Below are positions 1 through 12,215 of a stretch of DNA of 64,000 nucleotides, piece by piece. Origin of the DNA: Tubulanus polymorphus (Eukaryota > Nemertea > Palaeonemertea > Tubulaniformes > Tubulanidae); assembly GCF_964204645.1 (NCBI RefSeq), contig NC_134025.1, positions 30,472,001 through 30,536,000 on the forward strand, written 5' to 3'. The notes under the pieces are model-generated. The model was given only the letters and a program-made list of their open reading frames with translations, was not told where the DNA came from and made no database searches. Position 1 is the first letter of the stretch, and each line of letters begins with the position of its first letter. The position numbers and the translations under genes were made by a program.

Positions 1-386
1 TTATAATTTCGCACCCATTCTTGAAAATGCATTTCCGCAGTCGGTTGTAATCGATCTTCCTTCTTACGCTGTTCGATATTCACTTTAGCCTCTTTTGGGA
101 TATTCATCGATAGGAAATATTCATCTGTCCATAAATCATAAGCGGGCGAAACTTTAGCAGCATTTCTCATCACTAACGGTATATTCTTTTTAGCGTAATT
201 ATCTACGAGAACTGAACTCTTCGGCCAACCGTCAATTTCATCCATTTTCATCTTCTTTCCGCAACAACCAAATGGTTTCATATGTCCAGAATCATCGTCA
301 CTACTACTGCTGCTATCATCAGCTAAAGTCAAACTTAACTTCAAACACACAGCAATCAACAATGATATCAAGTAGGTCTCATTCAT
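1..386 (-). CDS. Secreted JmjC/cupin-like domain protein, 5' end only (partial)
   Basis: The minus strand is open from an ATG at 386 to the window edge (about 128 residues, no stop), so the gene continues to the left. Residues 1-23 form a hydrophobic signal peptide (ISLLIAVCLKLSLTLA), followed by an acidic serine patch and a GCCGKK motif. The stretch from about residue 52 (GWPKSSVLVDNYAKKNIP, then LVMRNAAK) resembles the N-terminal part of cupin_8/JmjC hydroxylases of the JMJD5/JMJD8/HSPBAP1 type, where a conserved Pro-Leu-V-x-R segment precedes the double-stranded beta helix. The metal-binding HxD...H residues would lie outside the window, so activity cannot be judged. A signal peptide suggests a secretory-pathway protein, as with JMJD8. 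The family call is from similarity recognised by eye. Confidence 0.6.
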   Translation of the reverse strand, partial: MNETYLISLLIAVCLKLSLTLADDSSSSSDDDSGHMKPFGCCGKKMKMDEIDGWPKSSVLVDNYAKKNIPLVMRNAAKVSPAYDLWTDEYFLSMNIPKEAKVNIEQRKKEDRLQPTAEMHFQEWVRNY

Positions 387-2231
387 GTTGATGTGGACGC
401 TGTAATTAGACAAGAGAAAACATAAAAGCCACTTTCACTTACCACATTATTAGAACATTTCTTCATCTCAAGCAAACTTTATTGTACATGGATATTATGG
501 TGATGCTGCATTTGTAAATTACATCGCCCCCACTAATAAGGATAATCGGCTAATAAAATATATTCCAACGGATAATAGGATAATGATATTATTAGGGATA
601 AACTGCCTACGCAAACATGTTGCCGAACACAGTCAAATGCCGAAATGATGATCTACTGAACAAACAACTTTTTTACCGAAAAACTTCCTTATTTGAATAT
701 ATCAACCTACCTTGCTCAGTTTGAAAGTACAATCTCTCTCTATGACATCGAACTGACAGTGTGTGAATGTATTGTGTACTGTCATCAGCTATACGCTACA
801 AACCAGGACGTAATTAAATATATTTGAACAGTCCGTCCCGGCCCGATCATTTCGTAGAATAAAAACAGAATTGAATTGAATGTCTCAGGTGACGTGAGAG
901 AACCTGCGCCGTAGCGAGACATCCGAGCAGACTATCCGTGAGAGAACCTGCGCCGTGGTGAGACACCTGAGTAAGATGAAAACTTCTATATTATAAATGA
1001 AGAAATCCCACACTTCGAATTTGAAATTATACTATCAAATTTATTATTACGAAACCACAACGTTTCGGCTGTTGACTAACAGCCATCAACAGGTGGAGAA
1101 GTGTGGGATTTCTTCATTTATCTACAGTTTACACGGATTATAGTGTTTATTTGACAACTTCTATATTATGTTTAGAAAAAGTTAAAGAGTAAATAAGTAG
1201 CACTTATCGGCCGTGAAAAACAAGCACAATTCAGGGCATTAATAAAGTTTTTTTCAATCTACAATACATGTAGTTGTGGAAGTACGCAAGAGCACAGTCT
1301 GGCATGGCATTTGCGCACAGGCATTCAAAGCCAATGGCAAGGCTACAACTGACCGGCTGAAATTGGTTGTCAATTGCTTTGGAAGCTTCAAATCCGCTGG
1401 AATATTGACTAGACAAGTGGAAAAACCAGAAATATTGATGATAAAATGATACGTTTTATTTTTACGACTAATGAAGAGATAACACTCCTAGCATTGATAC
1501 ATACACAACTTACATTCAGCTTTTATAACAATTATCTAAATTAGCTTACTACTCAAAGCCTGATAGTAGACTTGATTTTTAATTAAATGCAGCTGAACTA
1601 AAATCAAAGGCAAATATATCAAAAAGTTAACAATTCTGGCTACAGGACTCGACAAGTATAGGGTACTCAATTGCAAGTATGTAGCCTATCCTTTGTGGTG
1701 GATAAATTAGTTATGTTGGTTGTTACTGCTACAAATAAAGCTGAAGTGTACACGAGGGGCCTCCTTTTCTCAAGGTATTCACGGTAAGGCAGGCACCCAA
1801 AATTGAGTACACATTAGAACTACACTTGAAAACGAGTATACTTATTGATAAATACACACACGCAGTTGTGACACTAACTAGAATTAGGTACATTTCAATA
1901 AATTTACCGGAAGGGTGTAGCAAATTGTACCAACTGTACAAGATTAGTATAAACATCATGCAATCAGAGGAATCGATGAACCATCACTAATATTTACATT
2001 CTCAGGAAACTATTTGTGCACTCAACATGTACCGTAAATAGCATGGATCACCAGAGACCGATCTCTTTATATACAAGAATTGACACTTATTTCTTCATCA
2101 AATCCTAATAAAATGTATGTACATTCTTATATTCATCTGTATACTATTTCAGGAAAGGCAAAAATTGTAGGCAAACTACTGACAGTTCACTAAATACTAA
2201 ACAACATTTGAAACCTGCATTTTTCATGCAA
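387..2231. other. Gene-free stretch: JmjC-gene upstream region and CASC3 3' flank
   Basis: No convincing coding exon was found on either strand. It holds a partial local duplication at 889-965 (two copies of gtgagagaacctgcgccgt), a foldback element at 995-1119 (see separate entry), and AT-rich sequence that probably includes the CASC3 3' UTR. A minus-strand poly(A) signal candidate lies at 2232-2237. Confidence 0.5.
995..1119 (-). mobile_element. Foldback element with hammerhead-like loop, copy 1
   Basis: Perfect 22-bp inverted arms lie at 995-1016 and 1098-1119. Between them the minus strand of 1051-1092 reads CTGTTGA, a T, a perfect 7-bp hairpin (ggctgtt/aacagcc), then GAAAC and GTTGTG. 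This order (CTGNNGA, stem, GAAA, short stem ending in GT) is the core order of a hammerhead ribozyme, but A6 of the CUGANGA consensus is U and there is an extra T after the core. The arms share the motif aaatcccac with the elements at 5811 and 63057. Confidence 0.5.
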
Positions 2232-2237
2232 TTTATT
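2232..2237 (-). terminator. Candidate CASC3 poly(A) signal
   Basis: AATAAA on the minus strand, about 450 nt beyond the CASC3 stop codon. Other minus-strand AATAAA motifs exist further left, so the true 3' end is uncertain. Confidence 0.3.
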
Positions 2238-2687
2238 CTTAAAAATATAAAACTTGAAAGGTTCTTAATAGAGCTCAGAAGCGATAATTTTTTAAACAAC
2301 TTGCTACCATGAATTGATGCAAAGTTGCTGAGCTATTATATTTGCGTTTGAATTATAAGAGTAAGTTAGTAACCTTTATAGAATGATGAATCTTTGAATT
2401 GATTCAAATTGTATTTGATTCTTAATAAACACAGAAATGAATTGGTGAATCGCAGAATAGCTAGCCACATTATTACATCATGGTCTCAATACTTCTTGTT
2501 AAAGACTAACAACAATAATGAATGACATTAAATATGAAAACAAACCATAAACAGAAACGTATCACAAATAGTGAAAGTAGAAGTACGGTAAGCTACCCTA
2601 GAGAACAGTTTGTTCTATCGATCAGATATTTCACAATTCACTTACATTAAACAGAGACACAGTTTTTTTACTATAGGTTAACTACGA

Positions 2688-5600
2688 TCAGACGCTAGTT
2701 TCAACCGGTTCTGAAACGATAGTTATTTTTGGACTACCAGTCGGACTACGTGGCACTTGTATTGTATTATTACTATCTCCAGCTCCACCGCTATCAACTC
2801 CTTGTTTTAAATCCTGAAATTATATCACTATATGACAGTTTCTAGTTACTTGATTTGAACATGCAAACTCCAAACAGATTATTTCTATGCAAACCAGTTC
2901 AATCCGGATTTTGATCATTCTCATCAATTCATATGAATTCTATATTTCAAAAGGTTCACTACCCGGAGAAGTGTCCTACAGTGGAACCTCGTTACAATAA
3001 ACTTCATCCCATCAGAAAATCTGATCCGACCTTAAAACCGATACATTAATTTGGTATAATATTATTCAGTTGAATCTGTTAAATCTATTTGAGACAAAAC
3101 CCTAGGTTTCTCACATCTGATAAATTATTATTATAACGAGGTTCCATTAAATACTCGGTAATCTTAACAATGCAGGGTCGAATCCAGATTAAACAGGTTT
3201 TACGATACTGTATCAATTTTCATAGATGATTTCTACCTGAGGATTGATGATAGGTATAGCTGTTTTAGGTCGTCGAACTGGAGACCGATTCGGACTTATC
3301 TGAGGCTGTATTTCAGGATTGAAATACGTAGTTCCACCGCGATGATACAGTTCTTGACCCGGCCCCTAAAATATCAATTATCTATATTTAGTAAAGAAAT
3401 ATTCATTTTTGCTTCAAAATAGTTGTTTAAGATTCGTAGCTTCCATTGCCGAATATACAATTCCATGAACTCTTGAAATCAAATTCTATGACTTAACGTC
3501 ATCAATTTTCAGTCATACAAATACCGTTTGGTCAAACTATTTTGTCTACTACATGACCTCGATATTTTATGAAAATAGAATCAGCTACTGGTACCTGTGC
3601 GATGACTTGTTGTGCAGCTGTCTGTTGCTGTGTTTGTGGTATAGGCACCGCTGGTAGTGGTACAGCCGGGAGACCGGGTGGTGGTCCGGAGGGTACCGAC
3701 ATTTGCCCGACTAGTTGATAATGAGTGGGTGTATAACCCATGATTGGCGCGAACTGCCCGGGTATAACAGCTCCTCCCTGCGTGGCTGTGGTCTGTGCGA
3801 GAATATGTGGTGGTGGTTGCGTAGGGAGAGCGGGTGTACCAGTTGATACAACTGAAATACATCAGAGTTTATTAAAAACTTGCTGTGAAATTCAAGCACG
3901 AGATTTTCAACAGTGAAACCTCTCTTTATCCATATCTATCACGACTGAATTTTATGAGAAATTGAAAATACACTATACACTCAAATTTACTAAAGTCATC
4001 ATTGTAAAGAACATGTTAACAATCTTCATTTTAATAAATTTCATCATATGAAATTCTATTGTGGGACTCATGCTCAAGTCATCACAGGATAATTCCAATT
4101 CTTTAGTCTCGATTCTGTTGATTAAGCGCAAGTCATCAAATGTTCATTCAAACCACGACTGACATCATCGTATCATACACCAGGTGGACGAAATAACATC
4201 CGATTAAACCAAAATCAGAATTAGAGATAGAATAGCTGTAGTAATTACCTGGGTAAGCGATCATACCGGTGGGTGGAAATGTAGCGGCGTCTTGTTGAGA
4301 TGAAGAGGGAGGAGGAACAGTGAACATAGCAGCTGATGGTGGTTGCGGAGGGGTTGGGTAACCTGAATCAAATAAATACCAACACCTTTATATAAAACAG
4401 TCATAGATAATACACACAGTAAACTGATTTTGCCTCGGAGCCGAGTACTTCGGAGTATCGCATGCCTAGAACACACGGCATTCTAAACTGTCTTAGTCTT
4501 GATTCATGAAAAATGGTTCTTTGAAAATACATGATGAAAGAATTTCTGAATGAAAATTTTCAGAATTTGACTTCGATAATGAGTTGAATTATGCAGGTTT
4601 TTGAGGGACTGTAGGAACACTAAACAATGACTCACTGTCACTCCCACTGCCCTGCAGGAATTGACTCGTGTCAGACGGAATATTTCATTGTTCCCACGAG
4701 ATACGAGGCAATCGTGCAGTTTACCGTATGATGTCATACTTACCAGTTCCGTAATACGCCATTTGTTCTTGAGGCGTAAAATTCATCTCAGCTAAATTTC
4801 TCTGACGTTGTGTAGAATAACGCTTCGATCGAGGTTGATTTTCCGTCTTCGACCGAGAACGATCTTCAACATCGGTGGCGCCACCTTCCATAAATACAAA
4901 CAAACAGTTATACTGTCGAACATAGAACATTTTCCTTACAGGACGGCCACTTTCCGACAATTTACAAATTAATAACCTCGAGTTTTCTAGATCCACCCTA
5001 TATCCGGTCTATAGAGGGGAATGTAACTGATAAATACCTGTTTTTGAGTCGGTCTCTTGAATTGATAACTCGTCGACTTGTTGCGATAATTTATTCTCGA
5101 TGTTAAAACTTGACGACGTCGTCGCCGCTGACGATGTTTCAGCGTCTTGTATTCGTGTTTTACCGATTGTTCGAACTCGTCTGTCTCGCGAGTACGATTT
5201 CTTCTCGACCTCGCCACCAGATGGCGACGCTGATCTAGTCTCGCGTATAGTCGCAGCAGATGACGTGTTTTTGACTGATTGTTCGTTATTTCTGTTACCG
5301 CTGCTCGCAGCCGCCGCGTTGTTACCGTCCGTATTCCTGTAATTACTATTCGTCCATTGTTTCGTTATTTTAGGCGCTACGTTTTCTCTAGGTATAGATT
5401 TCGCTCTCTCATTATTCTGATAACGCCCCGGTCCGGATCTCGGCTGCTGTTGATGACTCTCGTAATTTCTATTGTTGTTTGATTTATAATTCTGCTGTGA
5501 ATTCATCGTATTATTAAAACGTTCAGATCGATTATTATAACCCGATCCTTCAGACGAACCTCCCCCGAGTTGAGGATAGTTCTCGTGATCATTCGCTACA

Positions 5601-7723
5601 ATATCTCCGGTACTATCGGTGTTACTATTAGGAGAATGTTTCTCTTTAAAGTCGGTGTAACTGCGTCTGCCTCGACCTCGCCCGAATCGACCTCGATTAT
5701 ACCCGCGACCCGAATACTGACGCTGTCCTTCTTCATCGACGAAATCAGAAAGTCGAGTTTCTCGTTTTCCGCGTCTACAAAATATCAATTATCAAAATCT
5801 TAAACTACACGAAATCCCACAATAAATATATATTCTCGTTTATAGAAATTTCTCGTTTCGGCTGAATATTCATCGTGGGATTTCTCGCATTTATTCATCA
5901 TACACGGATATCGTGTTTTCTTCCCGACTCTACATGAAATATACCATATAAGATCTAAGAGGAGTTGTTCGTGCAAAATTCACATCACTTTTCTAAATAC
6001 CGAACTAACCTCTGTCCACCTGCTCCTCGTCTACCCCTCCTACTGTTCTCCGGTGGATGATCATAGGCACGAATATCGTAACCATAAACAGCGATTAATT
6101 CTTCACGTGATTTCGGAGACTGCATTCCATCGTCATATTTATCATGAAGCCATTTATCATCTTCTTTCCATAGTTTCTTTTTCGTAGTAGCACTACTGTA
6201 ACCACAACACAATTCATCTTTAAACACAGACTACAAATTTCACATATTTTCAGCACAAAGCAGGTAAGGTATATTCAGTAAGTTTCCATTGACACTTTTT
6301 GTCCAGTTGTTAGAACAGCCCAGGGTTCCTATTGATCAGTTATTTCTGATTATAAGGAGTTTTAAAGGAGAAAATGTAGTAAAATTTCGAGGAAGTCTCC
6401 GCAGTTTTGGGCATTTTGCTCAAATCAAAGGAGTTTCAAGCACCTTTAAAAAAGCATTTTCCATTTAGAAGGAGTTTTTAAGGAATCAAGGAGTCATATG
6501 GCAACTGCGCGACGAAAGGACACTTTTTGTGTTTACCTCGGTTCTGGTTCTTTTTTTTCTGTCTCTATTTGCGCGTCTGTTTTTTCTGGTGATCCGGTAT
6601 CGTCTAATCTCATATCGTGCTCGTAAAACGCTCCTTTCCTCGGAACATACGCCGGATTCTTTCTGTCTTCGTCATCATCTAATTTATCACGATTCTCGTC
6701 CGGCTGTTCCTTAAAATTCATAATTATCATTTATTTACTTATCATTTATGCAACATAAGTCCTAATTCGATATAATTTCATTCATGAATTAAAAGGGCTC
6801 AAGGTAGGAACTATGCACAATACTGCAGTGGAATTTTCCAAAATTTCAAGTATGAAACTAACGACACTGAAATGGTTCACTTGAACGTAGTTCATCAATA
6901 TCTTAAGGATGGCGCTTTTGGGTTAATGATAAAATCTATGAGAACCTGTCCATCGCCGCTTTGCCTCTCCTCATCAACCCATCCGTCATCTTCATACTCC
7001 CCTCCTCCATCACCCTCTACTGCAGCCGTATCATCAGTTTCATCTTCGCTTTCATCTTCCTCATCATCATCATCATCTGTCTCCTCTTCACTGTCTGTTT
7101 CATCTTCATCAGTCTATATAAAATAAATACAACATCATGCATTTTAGTTCATCAGTCAAAGCAAAAGTTTCCATTGATATCGGTATTTTACCTACCTGAT
7201 CCTCCTCAGCACTTTCATACTCAGAGTTTTCAGCTTCTAGAATTAACAATTCTCATGAAAAATAATAATCATTATTAATCATTTAGCGTCAAATCAAATT
7301 TTGAAATTTAGATGATTTAGGTCGAGACGAATGACAAGTTAGACTTACCTTCTGTAGCTCCTGGGCCTGGAGTCGCGTTAGTGGTTGTGGAATCAGTCTG
7401 AAAGTATCAATTTAAAGTCGTTAATGGATTTACTCAGTGGTTATCGAGCGAGCGGTGAGTGGCCCGTGGTACTGCGGCACTCTGATTCAGTACACACACA
7501 AACATACGACGGACGGCCGGTCGGCCACACGCTCTCTCTATTTCTATCTCTATTCCACGCGTCACTTTTCATCGACAAATTCTTTAAATTCAACCAGGTT
7601 TTTAACACCAATTCGCGGATATTTCAATAATTTTACCGGAGTTGTAGATATCTTCACTTTTTCTGTATCCTCCTCTGAATCTGTCTCGCTATTTTTCTTC
7701 GCTCGTCTTCTTCTCTCCGCCAT
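2688..7723 (-). CDS. CASC3: CASC3/Barentsz (MLN51), exon junction complex core subunit
   Basis: Twelve coding exons (minus): 7637-7723, 7349-7397, 7196-7236, 6946-7113, 6537-6709, 6010-6195, 5038-5774, 4744-4884, 4249-4362, 3595-3851, 3237-3365, 2688-2813. Phases close to give 735 residues (human CASC3 is 703). The start MAERRRRAKKNSETDSEEDTE matches the family's basic-then-acidic N-terminus. The SELOR/Btz domain that clamps RNA against eIF4A3 is split over exons 5 and 6: DEDRKNPAYVPRKGAFYEHD (about residues 128-147) and KEDDKWLHDKYDD plus PKSREELIAVYGYDIR (about 183-213). Then come an RG-rich stretch (GRGYNRGRFGRGRGRR), a low-complexity polar region and a Pro/Gln-rich tail. Established roles are mRNA marking after splicing, localisation and nonsense-mediated decay. 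Intron sizes range from about 110 to 600 bp; the exon 4 donor (CAG|GTTCTC) is weak. Recognition of the two Btz halves is strong. Confidence 0.93.
2983..3145. mobile_element. MITE-like inverted-repeat element in the last CASC3 intron
   Basis: The ends are inverted copies: ggaacctcgttacaataa at 2983-3000 and its near-complement ending at 3145. Internal sequence is non-coding. The terminal motif (GGAACCTCGTTATAA) is of the kind seen in small pogo/mariner-like MITEs; the superfamily is a guess. Confidence 0.55.
5811..5884 (-). mobile_element. Foldback element with GAAAC loop, degenerate copy 3
   Basis: Ten-bp inverted arms gaaatcccac (5811-5820) and gtgggatttc (5875-5884) lie in a CASC3 intron. 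The minus strand between them contains CGATGAATATTCAGCC directly followed by GAAAC, the same arrangement as the loops at 1051-1092 and 63136-63178. The right flank (acacggata) also resembles the flank of copy 1 (acacggatta at 1131). It is a short, probably decayed relative. Confidence 0.4.
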
Positions 7724-8455
7724 TTTTCCTATTAACGATTTCGACGCCCTCTATCGAGGAAGTGGCAACTGGCACGCGAGGTTTCTGTTTTTTTTTTCGT
7801 AATATGGCATTTCATTAATATTACGTAAACGATTCTTGTCTTGTTTTGGTATTATAGTATTGACTTTTCTTTTCTTTGTGGGTTTATTATCTCAGTGAGC
7901 AATAAATTCTAACTTGAATTAATTTTCAATTCAATAATCCGAGTAAATTATGGAAGCCCTGAGACGACATTGCCAGTTGCTAGTTGCCAGTTGCCAAATG
8001 CTTCTTGTTTGCTAGCTTTCCTTGCTTGCTTGAGTACCTATTCTGTCTTCGAAAAGAAAGGCTCAAATAAATTTTTCCCCTTACCAATCTTATCCATAAA
8101 CAAACATTTACATGAACGCCATTAAAATATTTTGGAAAAAAACAGATAAGTTATCATTTTAAGACTGAAAGCAAGAAACGAAATTCTTAATATGGACTAG
8201 TTCCTAGATTTACATGATGACACCGTTTAATCCAGTATCATAATTAAAGAAAGAAATTTGGGTTTTTTAAATGAAGTTGGGGGTTTTATTATTCGATCAT
8301 GCACTCAATCCACTCGCGTCGGATCTGGGACCGCAAAGACGTGGGACTCTGGAATTCGATATCGTTGAGCTGGGTAAGAGGCGCGTATTCAACCCGGCAG
8401 TGGAACATTTGATAAACTCATATGGACGTATAAACTACTTTACGTCCATGATAGT

Positions 8456-8500
8456 CTAGTACCTAGCCGTCGTTCCACAAACAAAAAACGGTTGTAGGGA
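8456..8500. repeat. Dispersed repeat fragment (copy at 17224-17262)
   Basis: tagtacctagccgtcgttc, then a purine-rich run and cggttgtagg, is matched at 17224-17262 with a few changes. The 17.2-kb copy can fold into a short hairpin (ctacaaac/gttgtag). Both lie in non-coding DNA, the second in an NAE1 intron. Confidence 0.5.
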
Positions 8501-8884
8501 ATCTGAAACGAATATACGTAAACTGTGTTTTCGTCCAATTCCACGATCAGCAGAAAGGTGTCCGTGCTGGTCGACAAGTTGATACCGTGCGTATGTTTTA
8601 GAGAGACTATTAAAGAGGTGTGCTCTACTATCGGAAGCGATCCTTTGTCGAACGTGAATCCAGACGAGGAGAATACAAACTAATATAGTATATTTTCGAT
8701 GACCTGTCGTGAATATTATTTATTGATGTATGTCAAAGCTCGCGACTCGCAGGTCGGCCTTTTCGTTGTAGTATCCGGAGCTCACGAACGACTGTCGGCT
8801 CTGTTCTGATCTGAACTGAACTGGACTTTCTGAACTATCTCAAAAATGTTAATTAGGTATTTATAAGTGATGACTAGAGTTGAC

Positions 8885-8945
8885 ACCTAACCCTAACCCT
8901 TCACCTTACCCTAAACCCTCTAGACCCTAACCCTAACCCTCTTGA
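8885..8945. repeat. Interstitial telomere-like repeat
   Basis: About ten perfect or one-base-off copies of CCCTAA on the plus strand, interrupted by gaccctct-type variants. This equals the complement of the animal telomere repeat TTAGGG. Confidence 0.7.
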
Positions 8946-9467
8946 CCCGCTGGACCTTGCCCTCTGGACCCTTAAAATGCCGTTATATTGTTTTGTATAT
9001 TAGCTATGTACTGTACCAAAAACTGAGAAATTCTCTATCAACATGGTACATTTTGCCTTATGCTCTCTTTATTCAAGGTCGTTGGCTGTGTTCACATATA
9101 TTTTAAAAAATATTCAAATGAAATCACTTTTTCGGTTTAGAACCGCCGAAATCTGAATTAAAATGATGAAACACCTTTAACAACAATAAACGAAGAGGGC
9201 GTGATTTAAAGGAGCAACGGGTAAGATATTATTTTGATGAGTTTTTACAGTTTGAGGTGTTTCATGGATCTCCCTTCCGATCCCGGAGGCTAGACTGGTT
9301 ACCGGTCTCTCTTCAATTAGAATGATTTGTTTGTCCCAAATTTTATCGCATATTGAATGGGACAGGCAATCAGTCTATCCCGGAGGCCAGCTGCCTGGGC
9401 TATACGCAGTCATGCTAAGTATCGCTAGATACAAGACTAAAACATAACGTTAATCTAATGATATGAG

Positions 9468-9473
9468 TTTATT
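9468..9473 (-). terminator. DNAJC22 poly(A) signal
   Basis: AATAAA on the minus strand, 74 nt after the DNAJC22 stop codon. Confidence 0.5.
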
Positions 9474-9546
9474 ATTTTCGTATAAAAATTAAAACAATCT
9501 TATCAAATAGCTGTATATTTAAAAATAAGATTTTTTGGGGATTGTT

Positions 9547-11899
9547 TCAGCTGTTTTCTTCTTTATCCCTTTTCTGTTGATTCTTTGATTTTCTTTTTGT
9601 TTTGATAAGCGACAGGATCTCGTACGCTTCTTGTATCTCCATGAATTTACGGGCGGCTTCGTCCTTTTTGATTGGATCGCGATGTCGATCCGGGTGCCAG
9701 GTTCGGGCCAGTTTACGATAGCGTTCGGTGATCTCTTTCTGCGTTGCTGTTGATGATAGTTCGAGCACCTGCAATTCAATTATCATTAATTAATCTATTT
9801 GTGTCAGAGGTTAGGTAAATTTTACAAATAAGAATTTGGATGCAATTATAGGCATTATTCCAACACATATTTTGCCTATAGCTCATTCTGATTGGTCATT
9901 TTGATTTTGCAAATGAGCATGGAGCATCAAAGAAATTAGTGAGAAACCAGGATTTGAACCCAAAATCATTGATTGTGTGCTAATATTAGTGCAGCATTCT
10001 ACCATGAGACTATTGCTTACAATTCATAATTTTAACCCGAAATCTTAATCAGAGCCTTTTTTAACCACAGTTGTAAAAAATAAATTTTTCAAATTCTATG
10101 TATTTGTAAAATTACATTTCCGAAAATGATACTGCAGTATTGGCAAAATATCAACCTCTAAAGTATTCCTTACTTTATAAGCATTAGCCTCGCCCTCCGG
10201 ATCAATACTCTTAACGAACTCCTCCCACAGACGATCAAACCCATGAGTCGTGTAGAATTGATACAGCTGTTTCAGCGTATCTTTAAGTTCCGTCCACATC
10301 GGCGACTTGAAGAAATACTGAATAGCGTCTTTTAGTTTAATAGTCTTTCCGTCGGTCGTGGTAACCGATGCATTGTGATAAAGCATCGAACTCCATAGCG
10401 ATAAATAAACGATAGCGCAGAACGATAATATCGTTATTCTAGTAGAGATTCTGCGTTTTGTATACGGCGTTCGTCTCCATTCTTTACCCTTCCAGTTCGT
10501 GATTAAAGCACATATTAAAGACATCGTTGTGAAATCGAATTGATAAAAAAATATAAATATCGGTAAAGTTATGTACGCCCCGATCAGAGAACTTTTATAT
10601 GAAGTCTTTTCTCTTCCAATATTTCCAACCACATAAACACCTGAAAATAGAAATAATACATTAACTTAGATTTATTGTTTTATGCATAGATGAACATGCA
10701 ATAAATTGGCATAAAACAAAACAGTGAAAATTAACATAGGACATAATAAAAAGGGCATACATAGAATGATAGAAATAAATGTGCAAAGCCTCCTCAAAGC
10801 AGCATAATCTAATAGTAAAATTTATTAACCGAGTCATAAACAGACATAAGATTAGGCCAAAAAAAATTGATACCTTGTTTCTCCGCTCTGCTGAGCTTAA
10901 ATGTTGACCCGGCCAGCCGCCTATCTACCCTATACATTACTTTTTTTTAAATTGTGATCAATTTCACCATAACAGACCCGGCCGCTATAGAAATGAACTG
11001 TTTACAAATTTTATCATATTTTACAAAAATGACCCGGCGCTGCGGAGAAACGAGGTATTATTTTTGTTTCGCCTTAATGAGGCTTTGAATATTATTGTAT
11101 TGTATAGAAATATTCAACTATGATTATTCACAGGCTATGAATACATGTTGATTAACTGTTGTGTGGATTCTAAACAGGTGGTAATTGATTTATCAAAACT
11201 TGAACTAATAAGTGCTCTTAGTCAACCAGATGAGACCATCCTATTCTATTCCCACTGGTTAAAGTTTAGGTAATGGATATTTAGATGGTGACGCAGCATT
11301 AGAAAACTGGAATTGAATTACTAGGTTCTATCAAGATCGCAAAGAATTTCAGATTTAAAACACTTGGGTAACTACAGATTCCCTAGTTGGTTACCTAATT
11401 GTTGGCGGTAAGCTTTAGTAATCAGATAAGCATAAAATATAATTGTGGTTTGTGAAAATATCCGATTGTGAAATTAAACCATACAGGTCGTTTCCGACTT
11501 CAGATTCCCGTAATTCTTACCTAATGCTACAGCGCATGGAGTTATTGCAGTTATAAGAAGTTGAATTTCTGTACTAAGTTCCTCAGGTACTGAATATTTA
11601 ACAATAAAACCAAATAAACTTCCGACAACCATTTCACCCAGAAATCTCGCGCTACTCGATGAAGGTTTTTTTCGATGTTTCATCGAAATTCTCAATTGTT
11701 CGAAATATTCCGGGTCGTCGTTCGCGTCGTTGACGTAGGTGGGAAGTCTGAACAAATCTCGAATCCATCCTAAACCGAATACGCCGCCAAACGTGCACCA
11801 GCTGACGAATGCGTGACTGTCCCTTCTCAAATACAGATGATGCAGACCGAATAGACCTCCTGTCAACCAGAATATATAAGCTAGAACTAAACTAGCCAT
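9547..11899 (-). CDS. DNAJC22: DNAJC22 (Wurst), membrane J-domain protein
   Basis: Three coding exons (minus): 11521-11899, 10174-10640, 9547-9768; phases close to 355 residues (human protein 341). The N-terminus (LAYIFWLTGGLFGLHHLYL, then WCTFGGVFGLGWIRD) is a TM2-type domain with a Gly-rich hairpin of membrane helices; more hydrophobic helices follow in exon 2. The third exon encodes a J domain from residue 283 (VLELSSTATQKEITERY), with the HPD motif at about 307-309 that stimulates Hsc70 ATPase. TM2 first and J domain last is diagnostic of DNAJC22. In Drosophila Wurst is needed for clathrin-mediated endocytosis in airways. The C-terminus after the J domain is a short lysine-rich tail. The start is the first ATG of the open exon. 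It is head-to-head with the Rab gene at 12216. Confidence 0.93.
10871..11057. mobile_element. MITE-like element in DNAJC22 intron 1
   Basis: Ends are inverted: taccttgtttctccgc at 10871 and gcggagaaacgaggta at 11042-11057, one mismatch. TA at both borders fits a Tc1/mariner-type target duplication. The interior has three copies of a gacccggc motif and no ORF. Confidence 0.6.
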
Positions 11900-12215
11900 G
11901 ATCAGATCTCTGGCGGCTCTAGTATCTCAGCTGTCACACTGTTGTGTGTTGAAAAACCGCTTAACCCGGAAGCATTCGAATCTGGAGTTTCCCCGGCGCA
12001 TGCGCTCTGGTTGTTTACACGTGTCGCGTGTATATCCATACACATGACGTCATATAGTGACGGCTATGGACTGCTGAGTATTGATCGACTCTAGTACACG
12101 CGTATGCCGCCGTGCTATACTATCGCGCACTGGGTGGGAATTCCAGACACGGAAGTGAAACTATAACCACGGTCTCTCCTCTCCTTTCGCAGGTTAATTG
12201 TCGATTGATAAATAA
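11900..12215. promoter_or_regulatory. Divergent promoter region of DNAJC22 and the Rab-like gene
   Basis: This 316-bp gap separates two genes read outward. It contains a perfect cAMP-response-element palindrome TGACGTCA at 12045-12052 and several CpG-containing motifs. No TATA box in a useful position was seen. Shared regulation is an inference from layout. Confidence 0.55.

Larger units (their letters stand above)
7724..9467. other. Gene-free stretch between CASC3 and DNAJC22
   Basis: No exon was recognised. The first part is the CASC3 promoter side. It contains dispersed-repeat fragments at 8373-8410 (shared with 30245-30275) and 8456-8500 (shared with 17224-17262), an interstitial telomere-like tract (8885-8945), and a duplicated cccggaggc motif at 9283 and 9379. 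Confidence 0.5.

Noticed and set aside
5100-5803. Plus-strand ORFs opposite the CASC3 large exon
   Set aside because: They are antisense shadows of the 5038-5774 exon, whose minus frame has clear CASC3 features.
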